A model generated the notes under the pieces. That model saw nothing but the letters and a program-made list of their open reading frames with translations. It was not told the origin of the DNA and made no database searches. From contig NZ_PPCN01000008.1 of the NCBI RefSeq assembly GCF_002906165.1, forward strand, positions 62,001 through 126,000: DNA of 64,000 nucleotides, written 5' to 3'. The translations under genes and the position numbers were made by a program. The stretch is from Roseibium marinum (lineage in GTDB: Bacteria; Pseudomonadota; Alphaproteobacteria; Rhizobiales; Stappiaceae). How positions within the stretch are numbered: position 1 is the stretch's first letter; every line of letters begins with the position of its first letter. Below, piece after piece: positions 50,777-58,662 of this stretch.

Positions 50777-51388
50777 TCACCCCCGTGCAGGCGGATCGCT
50801 TTGCAGGGACCGGGTCCAGACCTGCATCGGCTTTTCCGTTTCCAGCCTGTCGCCGATATCGATCCAGGGAAACCGGACGATCACACCATCCAGTTTCCCG
50901 TAGCCGCGCTTGCGCCAGAACGCGTCTAACGGCCGGTATTGCGCCGGCTTCATGGGGTGATCACCCGGGCGGATGACGGCACAGAATACGGCCTGGGTGA
51001 AACCGAGGCGTTTGGCGTGCGCCTCGCGTTCGTCAAAGAACCGGTGGCCGATCCCCATACCGCGATAGACGGGATCGAGCACGGATTCAGCCAGGTAAAA
51101 AATATTCGCGGGCGCATAGCCGCGTGCTTCCAGCGGCGTCCGGAAAGCCGCCAGCTCGCCGCCGAGCGGTTCGCCCGTCGCGGCCCCGACCAGCTTCCCC
51201 CCGTCATAGGCGCCGACGATCACGGCGTTTTCGCTGCGCGCATAGCGCTCGAGATAACCGGCCTCGTAGTCGAGCGAGCCTTCATAAAGATAGGGCCAGT
51301 CCCGGAAGACGGATATCCTCAGGCGGGCGAGATCATCCAGTGTCTCCTTAAGGTCATCGCCCGTCAGGCTTCTGATCTCGACCGCCAT
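50777..51388 (-). CDS. GNAT-family N-acetyltransferase
   Basis: A 203-residue acetyltransferase. The acetyl-CoA loop corresponds to 'DPVYRGMGIGHRFFDEREAH' (R-G-x-G-x-G/H type), followed by 'AKRLGFTQAVFCAVIRP' and 'FWRKRGYGKLDG'. 'YLAESVLDP' precedes it. I start at ATG 51388 behind AAAGGA; a TTG lies two codons earlier. The substrate is unknown. Confidence 0.88.
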   Translation of the reverse strand: MAVEIRSLTGDDLKETLDDLARLRISVFRDWPYLYEGSLDYEAGYLERYARSENAVIVGAYDGGKLVGAATGEPLGGELAAFRTPLEARGYAPANIFYLAESVLDPVYRGMGIGHRFFDEREAHAKRLGFTQAVFCAVIRPGDHPMKPAQYRPLDAFWRKRGYGKLDGVIVRFPWIDIGDRLETEKPMQVWTRSLQSDPPARG

Positions 51389-51736
51389 TGCCAATCCTTT
51401 TTATTGTCAGAGAAGATCTGCTTCATCTGCTCATCATCCGCTGAACATTCATGGCGAAATTGCAGTTTTGGCAGAAAAACTCCTGAAGTGGGGATCACCG
51501 GGTTGCTCCTGGAATACGGATGAAGAAGGCCGGGCAAAGACTTGAAGCCGTAAAGTCAAATTTCGCTTCCTGACAAATTGCATGAACCATCGCCGCGCCC
51601 GGAAGACCCGGTGCGCTACCGGATACGTGCTGTTACTGAGTGACACAGTTTCGCGTTAACACCTGCCGGAAGAATATGGCAGAACGAACTGGCGTTCAAA
51701 CTGGACCTGTCCCAACCCAAGGAGGCCGAGCCCGCC
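51389..51736. other. Intergenic region with no recognised feature
   Basis: A 348-base gap between divergent GNAT and cytochrome genes. The open frames in it lack coding character. It must hold both promoters, but I see no clear operator or repeat. Confidence 0.5.
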
Positions 51737-52237
51737 ATGTCAAAGACACAGCCAGCTGCCTACAGTCCTGTTCATATTCTTATTCACTGGGCGATTGCCG
51801 CTCTTATTCTCTTCCAGCTCGTTTTCGGCGAAAGCATGAAGGACCTCGAACGCGCCCTGCGCGGTGACGGCACACCGGACGCCGTGACGGCCTTCATGGG
51901 CAATGCGCATATCTGGGTCGGCATCGCCGTGCTGGTGCTTACCGTTCTTCGCCTGGTTGTCCGGGCCAGATTTGGCGTTCCCGCGCCCGTTCCCGCTTCC
52001 AGGCTTCAGGAACTCGCCGCAAGGGCGGTTCACGGCCTGCTTTATCTGCTGATGATCGTTGTGCCGCTCACCGGTCTGGCCGCCTGGTTTGGCGGCATCC
52101 GCGAGGCCGGAGAAATCCACGAACTAGGCAAGCCGCTCTTCATCATCCTGATCGCGCTGCATGTGGCGGGTGCGCTTTATCACCATTTCGCCCTGAAGGA
52201 CCGCAGCCTGATGAGAATGATCTCAAGCCGCGCCTGA
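51737..52237 (+). CDS. Cytochrome b561 family protein
   Basis: A 166-residue, four-helix di-haem membrane protein. Haem-ligand histidines are seen in 'YSPVHILIHWAIAALILFQL', 'FMGNAHIWVGIAVLVLTVLR', 'AARAVHGLLYLLMIVVPLTG' and 'ILIALHVAGALYHHFALKD'. Such proteins move electrons between quinols and periplasmic acceptors, or scavenge superoxide. AAGGAGG precedes the ATG at a distance of about 10 bases. Confidence 0.92.
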   Translation: MSKTQPAAYSPVHILIHWAIAALILFQLVFGESMKDLERALRGDGTPDAVTAFMGNAHIWVGIAVLVLTVLRLVVRARFGVPAPVPASRLQELAARAVHGLLYLLMIVVPLTGLAAWFGGIREAGEIHELGKPLFIILIALHVAGALYHHFALKDRSLMRMISSRA

Positions 52238-52256
52238 AGGAGCCTGACATGATAAA

Positions 52257-52286
52257 ACCTCCCGCGTTCAGCTGAACGCGGGAGGT
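52257..52286. terminator. Perfect 30-bp palindrome, bidirectional terminator
   Basis: ACCTCCCGCGTTCAG is followed directly by its exact reverse complement. It lies between the convergent cytochrome b561 and flavin oxidase genes and touches the stop codon of the latter. AAAA precedes it on the plus strand, giving a T run for minus-strand transcripts. Confidence 0.8.
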
Positions 52287-53383
52287 CAGTCCCGCGCTTC
52301 CAGCCAGAGCCGCGCGCTGTCCATATCCTTCGCGATCAACCCTTCCGCCAGTTTCTGGCCGACCACGGCGCCGAACTTGTAGCCATGACCGGAACAGGCC
52401 GAGACGATGGTTGTCCTGTCCCCGGTTTTGACGAAGAAATGCTCGTCAGCCGTGAAGGTATAGGCGCAGGTCACCACGTCGTCGACGCGGTACTCCCCGA
52501 TCCGCGCGAAGGGCGGCGAGAAGTAATCGCGCAGGATCTCGCCCTCACCCGGCTTCGCCACCCGGTCCTGATCCGGCAAGGCCTTGTATTTGTGAATGCC
52601 CGCGCCGAATTTCAGACCCGTTCCGGGCACCGGCGGCAGCACATAGCCGTCAATCGGTCCACCCGGATCCAGAATGCATGGACTGCGCTCCCAGGCCTCC
52701 CTCAGATCCTCAGGCGGCGTCAGATAAACGACGGCCGTCCGATAGGTGGCCAGGTTTGCCGAAAGATCCGGAAACAGGCCCAGCATCCAGGCGCCTGCCG
52801 TGACGATGACATGGTCGCCGCTCAGGACGGACCCGTCGGCAAGGGTGACGGAGCCTGCCGCGGCATCGACAGCCGTCACCTTGCAGTTCTCCCGGATTGT
52901 CGCGCCGTTTGCGCTCAGCCAGTCCCGCAGACCGCGGGCTATCTTCTGGCACAGCAACACGCCGCCTTCCTCGCTGACCGCGCCGTAGCGGATGGTCGCC
53001 GGATCGACAAACGGGTAGCGCGCGGCGGTCTCTTCGGGCGACAGCGCCTCGAACGGGTAGCCGCCTTCGATGAGGCCGTCCCGGTAGATGTCCGCGCCAT
53101 CGCCTTCCTGTTGGCAAAGCAGCATGAAGCCGGTTTCCACCAGATGCTTTTCTCCAAGGTCCGACCACATTTCGTCCCAGGCGTCATAGGCCGCGCCGAT
53201 GCGGCGCTGATATCCGCCCTGACCTCCATAGGCCCGGCGGATGATGCGGTGCTGATCGCCGGAAGCCGACAAGGGATTGGGGATCGGCCCCTGCTCCAGA
53301 AGCGTGACGGGCACGCCCCGCTTCGTCAGGGCCCAGGCCGTGGAAAGTCCGGAAATTCCGGCTCCGGCAACAAGTACTGTCAT
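52286..53383 (-). CDS. FAD-dependent amine oxidase (sarcosine oxidase / N-methyltryptophan oxidase-like)
   Basis: A 365-residue flavoprotein of the DAO family. The dinucleotide motif 'VLVAGAGISGLSTAWALTKR' opens it, 'QHRIIRRAYG' resembles the MSOX/MTOX region next to the flavin, and 'VSACSGHGYKFGAVVGQKLA' is the conserved C-terminal FAD-contact segment of monomeric sarcosine oxidases. It likely oxidises a secondary amine, giving H2O2. The substrate is uncertain. Confidence 0.87.
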   Translation of the reverse strand: MTVLVAGAGISGLSTAWALTKRGVPVTLLEQGPIPNPLSASGDQHRIIRRAYGGQGGYQRRIGAAYDAWDEMWSDLGEKHLVETGFMLLCQQEGDGADIYRDGLIEGGYPFEALSPEETAARYPFVDPATIRYGAVSEEGGVLLCQKIARGLRDWLSANGATIRENCKVTAVDAAAGSVTLADGSVLSGDHVIVTAGAWMLGLFPDLSANLATYRTAVVYLTPPEDLREAWERSPCILDPGGPIDGYVLPPVPGTGLKFGAGIHKYKALPDQDRVAKPGEGEILRDYFSPPFARIGEYRVDDVVTCAYTFTADEHFFVKTGDRTTIVSACSGHGYKFGAVVGQKLAEGLIAKDMDSARLWLEARD

Positions 53384-53577
53384 GCGAAAACCATCCTGCG
53401 ATGCGATCCGGCGGATCGGGAAACGGGGCCGAGATTCATGATTTCATGGACAAGACCGGACCCTGTAACCTCTACATGCCGGTTATGCATTTGCCGACGC
53501 CGGAAAAAAAGGTGCCCCGGAGCTTCAGGCGGATTATTTCAGGGGAAAATCTCTCAGGTCCGGGAGGACGGAACGTG

Positions 53578-54264
53578 ATGGAACCAGACAACGAGACGGA
53601 AGAAACCCTGGCGCAGCGGCGCTTGTCGGATTATCCGGACTGGGGCTACCTGTTGCGGGAATTTTACGAGGCCTACCGGTTTCTTTCCTCCGGCGGCAGC
53701 GAGAAGATCCGCGCGCATCAACGCACCGTCCGCGAGGCCATCAGCAGGGTCAGCAAATCCAATTCGGAAATCCGCTTTGACGCACCGGCGCAAAAGCCGG
53801 TCACGGCGCATCTGAAGCGTGCCCTGGACGAAGGGCGGCAGGAGCGCACCGCGCCTCTCATCCGCGCGGTGGAAAGCATTCAGGGTCATCTGATCTGGCA
53901 ATACGGGTACGAGAAGGTGCCGCGCGGCCTCGACAGGACCTATGCCTATGCCGAAATCTGCGGCCCCAACGGCCCTGTCCTGACGACGGAGGTGATCCTC
54001 GGGCTGGTTCTGTTCGCGCCGGGCTGCACCTATCCGGCCCATTCCCACAGCGAGATTTCGGAAAGCTATATCTGCCTTTCCGGCGCGGTCTCGGAAAATC
54101 ATCAGGGCGTTTACGCCCCCGGATCGATGATCTTCAACCCGCCGGAACACACACACCGCATTACCGTTTCCAAACTCGAACCGGCCCTTCTGGCCTATGC
54201 CTGGACCGGCCCGAAGGAGCGGCTCGCCAACCAGAAAATGGTTTTCAGCCGCAAACGGGGGTGA
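53578..54264 (+). CDS. dddL: DMSP lyase, DddL-type cupin
   Basis: A 228-residue cupin enzyme that would cleave dimethylsulfoniopropionate to dimethyl sulfide and acrylate. The C-terminal cupin motif fits G-X5-HXH-X4-E-X6-G exactly: HSHSEISESY with His155, His157 and Glu162, and Tyr164, as in DddL/DddQ-type lyases; motif 2 is 'GSMIFNPPEHTHRI'. The N-terminal helical part 'WGYLLREFYEAYRFLSSGGS' fits DddL. I start at the ATG 53578 behind GGGAGG; the frame is open further upstream but lacks coding character. The length matches known DddL. Assigned by motif and length, not by alignment. Confidence 0.8.
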   Translation: MEPDNETEETLAQRRLSDYPDWGYLLREFYEAYRFLSSGGSEKIRAHQRTVREAISRVSKSNSEIRFDAPAQKPVTAHLKRALDEGRQERTAPLIRAVESIQGHLIWQYGYEKVPRGLDRTYAYAEICGPNGPVLTTEVILGLVLFAPGCTYPAHSHSEISESYICLSGAVSENHQGVYAPGSMIFNPPEHTHRITVSKLEPALLAYAWTGPKERLANQKMVFSRKRG

Positions 54265-54351
54265 ACACATGGTCCCCGATCTCCGCGTCGCTCCGTCCGG
54301 AAAGACCCGAGAGCGGCCCGAAAGCAGAACGGGAACGACTGAAACACTACG

Positions 54352-54380
54352 CTGTCCCGGCCCTGAGCCGGAACTTCATC
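54352..54380. repeat. Fragment of the 'TCCCGG' intergenic repeat
   Basis: TGTCCCGGCCCTGAGCCGGAAC resembles the hairpins at 10628 and 27338, listed here in part: TCCCGGCCCTGAGCCGGAA. It lies between the convergent DddL and transglutaminase-like genes. Confidence 0.45.
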
Positions 54381-54394
54381 GCTCCCGAGCCCCC

Positions 54395-55243
54395 TTACGC
54401 GGCAGCGGCCTTGCCGACAATCTCGCGCCGGATGGTGACTTCGGCCTTTTCCAGCCGCCCGTCACCGCTCACCCAGGCCGGCTCGTTGATCAGCTTTTCG
54501 CAGGCGATGCCAAGCTCGGGAAAAGCCAGGCCCATGGAATGGGCCACCGCCACCCGGTCACCGGGCTTGGGATTGAGACCGCAGCAGATTTCGCGTGTGC
54601 CCATCTTCAGGTGGTGGGCAATATCCCATTCCAGAACAACGCCGTCGTGGCGGGTCGCCACCCAGCAGTGACCGTCCACGCAGCAGCCGTTCTTCTCCCG
54701 CGGAAAGAAATAGCCGGTAAGGTATCCCGCCTCGTATCCGGCGGCACGCAGGCTCGCGATCAGATAGGTGTTGATGTCGACGCAGGACCCCTCCGTCAAG
54801 CCGCACGAAAGATAGGGAACCTCGTCGCAGCCCTCGTTGAAGCGCACATCGGGATGAGCGTAGCGGAACTTCTCTGCGGCGGCATTGACCAGCGCCTGGA
54901 TGGCGGCATGGCCGTCTGCTTGCGCTTCGGCGATTGCGATCGCGTCGGACACCAGCTCCTTCGCCGCCTGCGTATAGCGGTTCAGGCGTGGGACGAAGAT
55001 CGCATCAGGATAACCGGGCCCGCGCTCCAGGTAACTGTAACGCACCTCCACAGGCTCCCCGCCTGCCGGAGTGATGAGCGCCGCCATCTGCCCGGTCGTG
55101 CTTTCACCGGTCAGGGCAACGCTCCCGCCCGTGACCTCGAAGCCGGCCGGCATCTGGTGCGGCGTCGGCAGGCCGACCGGAACCAGAAGCCGGCGCGAGC
55201 GCTCCCCATGGGGGGCAACGGTAACGGTGACACTGGTGCGCAT
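54395..55243 (-). CDS. Transglutaminase-like cysteine protease family protein
   Basis: A 282-residue protein with the transglutaminase-core triad: Cys in 'GLTEGSCVDINTYLIASLRA', His in 'CCVDGHCWVATRHDG' and Asp in 'VVLEWDIAHHLKMG'. The N-terminal 110 residues form a beta-rich domain. Such bacterial proteins are mostly cysteine proteases or amidases of unknown substrate; there is no signal peptide. The start ATG 55243 lies behind GAGGAG. It is 11 bases after the permease gene, so the two are probably co-transcribed. Confidence 0.85.
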   Translation of the reverse strand: MRTSVTVTVAPHGERSRRLLVPVGLPTPHQMPAGFEVTGGSVALTGESTTGQMAALITPAGGEPVEVRYSYLERGPGYPDAIFVPRLNRYTQAAKELVSDAIAIAEAQADGHAAIQALVNAAAEKFRYAHPDVRFNEGCDEVPYLSCGLTEGSCVDINTYLIASLRAAGYEAGYLTGYFFPREKNGCCVDGHCWVATRHDGVVLEWDIAHHLKMGTREICCGLNPKPGDRVAVAHSMGLAFPELGIACEKLINEPAWVSGDGRLEKAEVTIRREIVGKAAAA

Positions 55244-55253
55244 GGCCTGCTCC

Positions 55254-56369
55254 TCAAACAACCAGCTGAAAGATCACGCCGGACAGAACGGCGCCCGCGA
55301 AACCGAGGCCAAGATAGGTGGCAAAGACCGATGGCTTGACCAGCGACCAGACCGCCGCCATTGCCGGAATGGAGCTGACGGCGCCCGCGATCATGAACGC
55401 CATGGCGGCACCTGTCCCCATGCCCTGATCCATCAGGCCCGCGAGCAGCGGTGGAGCGACATAGCTGTTGAGATAGGCGGGCATACCCACGAGCGCTGAA
55501 ATCACGATTGATCCGAAGCCACCGCCACCGACCGCGCTTGCGATCAGATCCGCCGGAACATAGGTCACAAGCGCGGCCTCCAGGACGTAAGCGAGCGCCA
55601 GCCACTTGATCAGGAAGCCTGCATTGGCTTTCAGCTCGGCGCCGAATTTGGCTGTCCGCACGCTTTCCCGCCAGAACATCCAGACCGGGCGGCCCGTCTG
55701 AGGTGACGCCCCGCAGCCGCATCCGCTCGCCACCGAACCGCTCCTGACCGGATTGGCGAAAATCCCTGCCCTCATGGCAAGCGCAACCGCCGCTCCGCCG
55801 AACAGACCCAGAGAGACCGCGAAGACGGCCTTGCCGATCGCAAAGGGCCAGCCGAGTGCGCCGGCGGTGATCAGCAGGGTCGGCGGATCGATCAGCGGCG
55901 AGGACAGCCAGAAGGCCATGATGGCCGAAAGCGGCGCGCCCACGGCCAGAAGCCCGGCGATAAAGGGAATGACCTCGCAGGAGCAGAACGGGGCAAGACC
56001 GCCGAAGAGCGCCGCGAGACAGATGGCCACCGTTTCTCTTCCCTCAAACGCCTTGCCCACATAGGCCTCCGCGCCCGCGGCCTTGAGCCAGGCGATCAGC
56101 GCCACGGCGAAGGCGATATAGGGCAGCGTTCCCAGAAAAGCCCTGACAGCGAAACTGACGAAGGAGACGAATTGCGGTTGATCGAGGATCAGCACCAGCA
56201 ACGGCACCCCCAGCACGATGGCCCAGGTCGAGAACAGATATTTCTGTCCGGGAATAGCCTTCCACGACCATTTCGGCGCCGGCGTGCTGCAGCAGGCCGT
56301 TTTGGGTGCGCAGCAACTCGCGGCTCCCGAGCTCTCGGCCAGTCCGGGCGTTTCCAGAGTATCAGTCAT
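55254..56369 (-). CDS. YraQ/DUF318-type permease (SO_0444-like metal/arsenic efflux candidate)
   Basis: A 371-residue permease with about ten helices in two repeats. 'LFGGLAPFCSCEVIPFIAGL' with the Cys-Ser-Cys motif and 'SPLIDPPTLLITAGALGWPF' are the DUF318 hallmarks, repeated as 'VGMPAYLNSYVAPPLLAGLM'. Cysteine-rich patches at the N-terminus (CCAPKTACC) and in the middle loop (CGCGASP) suggest soft-metal or arsenical handling, as in ArsP-like permeases. It overlaps its ArsR regulator by eight bases. Confidence 0.87.
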   Translation of the reverse strand: MTDTLETPGLAESSGAASCCAPKTACCSTPAPKWSWKAIPGQKYLFSTWAIVLGVPLLVLILDQPQFVSFVSFAVRAFLGTLPYIAFAVALIAWLKAAGAEAYVGKAFEGRETVAICLAALFGGLAPFCSCEVIPFIAGLLAVGAPLSAIMAFWLSSPLIDPPTLLITAGALGWPFAIGKAVFAVSLGLFGGAAVALAMRAGIFANPVRSGSVASGCGCGASPQTGRPVWMFWRESVRTAKFGAELKANAGFLIKWLALAYVLEAALVTYVPADLIASAVGGGGFGSIVISALVGMPAYLNSYVAPPLLAGLMDQGMGTGAAMAFMIAGAVSSIPAMAAVWSLVKPSVFATYLGLGFAGAVLSGVIFQLVV

Positions 56370-56712
56370 TCAAGATCTCCAATTCCGCGTCGGGCGCACC
56401 GCAGCCGCCGTCGTCCGCACATCCGTTTTCTTCTGCACAGCATTCCTTGAGGAGGTATCCGGCCAGGCTGTCCAGATGATCGAAGGCCGCCCGGCTGATC
56501 ACCGAGCGGCCGTCCTTTTCCTGCAGCACGAGCCCGGCAGAGGACAGGAAGCGCAGGTGATGGGCAAGGGTCGAGGCCGCCATCCCGGTCCGGGACTGGA
56601 TATCCCCCACCGTCAGACCTTTCCCGCCGGCCTTGACCAGCGCCAGCACCACCTGCAGCCGGGCTTCCGAGCCCAGCGCGGCAAATCCTTGAGCGGCTTC
56701 TTCCAGATCCAT
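56362..56712 (-). CDS. ArsR-family metalloregulator
   Basis: A 116-residue winged-helix repressor: 'LGSEARLQVVLALVKAGGKG', 'MAASTLAHHLRFLSSAGLVL'. The C-terminal tail has six clustered cysteines in 'ECCAEENGCADDGGCG' plus acidic residues, a likely metal or metalloid sensor. It is the first gene of an operon with the DUF318 permease and the transglutaminase-like protein. A perfect inverted repeat lies just upstream. Confidence 0.9.
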   Translation of the reverse strand: MDLEEAAQGFAALGSEARLQVVLALVKAGGKGLTVGDIQSRTGMAASTLAHHLRFLSSAGLVLQEKDGRSVISRAAFDHLDSLAGYLLKECCAEENGCADDGGCGAPDAELEILND

Positions 56713-56725
56713 TCCTGCCTCGCCA

Positions 56726-56749
56726 ATATAACTATATTTCTAGTTATAT
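56726..56749. promoter_or_regulatory. ArsR operator candidate
   Basis: ATATAACTA, six bases, TAGTTATAT: perfect 9-bp arms 14 bases before the arsR-type start. ArsR/SmtB repressors typically bind AT-rich inverted repeats here. Confidence 0.75.
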
Positions 56750-56824
56750 GGTTATCTTAATTCTGTCAACGGCTGTACCGGCCAGGGCAAGACAGGCGGC
56801 AGAGGATCCGAGAAACGTTACGGG

Positions 56825-57490
56825 TCAGGCGGCCACAAACCGCAGCACAGTCTCCGAGACATCCCCTTTCAGGGCGGTCTGTCCGGCTGCGGAGAGCAGT
56901 TCCTGGCCGAACAGCATGGAGAATGTCGTCGCGTTTGAGACGTTGAAGAAGCTCATCGCGGAAATCAGCCAGTGAATTCTCAACGGCGCCAGTCCTTCCC
57001 GGAACACGCCAGTGGCGGCGCCCTTGGAATAGACCCGTTCGATCTGGGAGATGGCGGCTTCGTTGAGACTCTTGATCTCGGCCGACTGCTCCAGATACCG
57101 GCCGTGGTGGATATTCTCGATCATGACCAGGCGGATGAAAGCCGGATTGTTGCGATGGTGTTCAAAGGTGAACTCCACAAGCCTCGTCAGCGCCTCGCGC
57201 GGGCCAAGATGCTCGAGATCCAGCTGCTCCTCACCCTGACGGACTTTCTTGTAGGCCGCCTCGAGCGCTTTCAGGTACAGCGTCTCCTTGTCCCCGAAAT
57301 AATAGTAGATCATGCGCTTGGACGATCGTGTCTTGGCGGCAATCTCATCCATTCGGGCACCCGAAAGGCCGTTGGCGGCGAATTCCTCAAGCGCAACGGC
57401 GAGGATATTGGCCCGCACACCTTCAGGATCCTGCTTCCAGCGGGCGCGCGCGGAACTTTTTTCAGAAGCCACTGTCTCGTTGATCGACAT
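56825..57490 (-). CDS. TetR-family regulator of the quinate/shikimate locus
   Basis: A 221-residue repressor. HTH: 'ILAVALEEFAANGLSGARMD', 'EIAAKTRSSKRMIYYYFGDK'; the rest is a helical ligand domain with a TetR_C-like 'VMIENIHHGRYLEQSAEIKS'. I start at ATG 57490 behind AAAAGG. It is divergent from the AroE-like gene, with tandem 21-bp repeats between them, so it probably controls the quinate/shikimate operon. Confidence 0.9.
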   Translation of the reverse strand: MSINETVASEKSSARARWKQDPEGVRANILAVALEEFAANGLSGARMDEIAAKTRSSKRMIYYYFGDKETLYLKALEAAYKKVRQGEEQLDLEHLGPREALTRLVEFTFEHHRNNPAFIRLVMIENIHHGRYLEQSAEIKSLNEAAISQIERVYSKGAATGVFREGLAPLRIHWLISAMSFFNVSNATTFSMLFGQELLSAAGQTALKGDVSETVLRFVAA

Positions 57491-57529
57491 GCCTTTTTCT
57501 AGCCCAGCGCGCCACATCGCGCCAGCTCT

Positions 57530-57581
57530 AATTAACCGTCCGGTACATTTCTCTTGACTGAATTAACTGGTTAGTACATTT
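57530..57581. promoter_or_regulatory. Tandem TetR operator candidates
   Basis: Two 21-bp direct repeats, AATTAAC-N6-GTACATTT, at 57530-57550 and 57561-57581. The fixed parts are identical and the N6 differs (CGTCCG, TGGTTA). They are 31 bp apart, three helical turns, in the divergent promoter. Confidence 0.75.
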
Positions 57582-57667
57582 TGCGATCCGAACGAAGCCG
57601 CCGCCGGAGGAAAAGCCCCTCGAAAAGGATGCGCCGGTCAAAGGCTGTGTTTGCGGGAGGAAGCTGG

Positions 57668-58552
57668 GTGAGCAGCGCGAGTGACATTTTGCTGGCCGGA
57701 CTGATCGGGCGCGGTATCGCGCGATCGAGGACCCCGGAAATGCATATGTCGGAAGCGGTGGCCCAGCACATGCGCGGCGTCTATCGTATCCTCGATGTCG
57801 ATCTGCTTCCCACTGACGAACAAAACATAAAAGATATTGTGCACGCGGCGGAGATGACCGGCTTCAACGGTCTCAACGTCACCTACCCGTTCAAGATGGA
57901 AGTAATAGCGCTTCTCGATGAACTCTCGCCAAACGCTGCGGCCGTCGGGTCGGTCAACACCATCGTGTTCCGGGACGGCAAACGCATCGGCCACAACACC
58001 GATCTCTGGGGGTTTGCGGAAAGTTTCCGGCAAAACATGCCGGACGCGCCCCTGGAGACGGTGCTTCTCATCGGCGCGGGGGGAGCGGGCGTTGCCGTTG
58101 CCCACGCATTGGCGGATTGCGGCGTCCGGCACCTGAAGATCTTCGACCTTGATCCTTCCCGTGCCGGACAACTGGCCAGGCTGGTTCAGGCAAACCGTCC
58201 GGGCCTGACGGTCGAGCCGGTCACCAGCATTGGCGAGGCTGTCAGCCTGGATCTGTCCGGCCTTGTCAATGCCAGCCCCGTCGGCATGGCCAAGTCACCT
58301 GGAACACCGTTTCCGCTCCATTTGCTGCGGCCCGGAATGTGGGTCGCCGACATTGTCTATTTCCCTCTGGAAACGGAACTTCTGGCCGCGGCGGCAAAGA
58401 TGGGATGCCGCGTCCTGCCTGGGTCCGGCATGGCGGTCTTTCAGGCCGTCCGGGCCTTCACGCTCTTCACCGGCCGGCGCGCCGATCCGGTTCGTATGAA
58501 GGCGGCCTTCGACGCCTTCGACATAATACCGCGGGCAACCGCGGATGCTTAG
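57668..58552 (+). CDS. Shikimate/quinate dehydrogenase (AroE/YdiB family)
   Basis: A 294-residue NAD(P)-dependent dehydrogenase. The substrate site is seen in 'GIARSRTPEMHMSEA', 'GLNVTYPFKMEVI' (catalytic Lys) and 'RIGHNTDLWGFAESF' (catalytic Asp); the cofactor loop is 'VLLIGAGGAGVAVAHAL', and 'NASPVGMAKSPG' is the next landmark. The start is GTG 57668 behind GGGAGGAAG; the frame upstream encodes only basic junk. Linked to TRAP and QuiC genes, it is more likely a catabolic enzyme oxidising quinate or shikimate than the biosynthetic AroE. Confidence 0.9.
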   Translation: MSSASDILLAGLIGRGIARSRTPEMHMSEAVAQHMRGVYRILDVDLLPTDEQNIKDIVHAAEMTGFNGLNVTYPFKMEVIALLDELSPNAAAVGSVNTIVFRDGKRIGHNTDLWGFAESFRQNMPDAPLETVLLIGAGGAGVAVAHALADCGVRHLKIFDLDPSRAGQLARLVQANRPGLTVEPVTSIGEAVSLDLSGLVNASPVGMAKSPGTPFPLHLLRPGMWVADIVYFPLETELLAAAAKMGCRVLPGSGMAVFQAVRAFTLFTGRRADPVRMKAAFDAFDIIPRATADA

Positions 58553-58582
58553 ATCAGCCCGCTCTCATCGGATTCTTGAGCG

Positions 58583-58642
58583 GGTTGATCGTATTTAATG
58601 TGTTGGACGACCTTGCCCCCATCGGGAGGCAAGCTCTTCCAG
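58583..58642. repeat. Dispersed intergenic hairpin repeat, copy 5 (degenerate)
   Basis: GGTTGATCGTATTTAATGTG, TTGGACGACCTTGCC and CAAGCTCTTCCAGAACGC follow the same order as the other copies but with more changes. It lies between the dehydrogenase and TRAP receptor genes. Confidence 0.5.
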
Positions 58643-58662
58643 AACGCAATTGGGAGGAAGTC

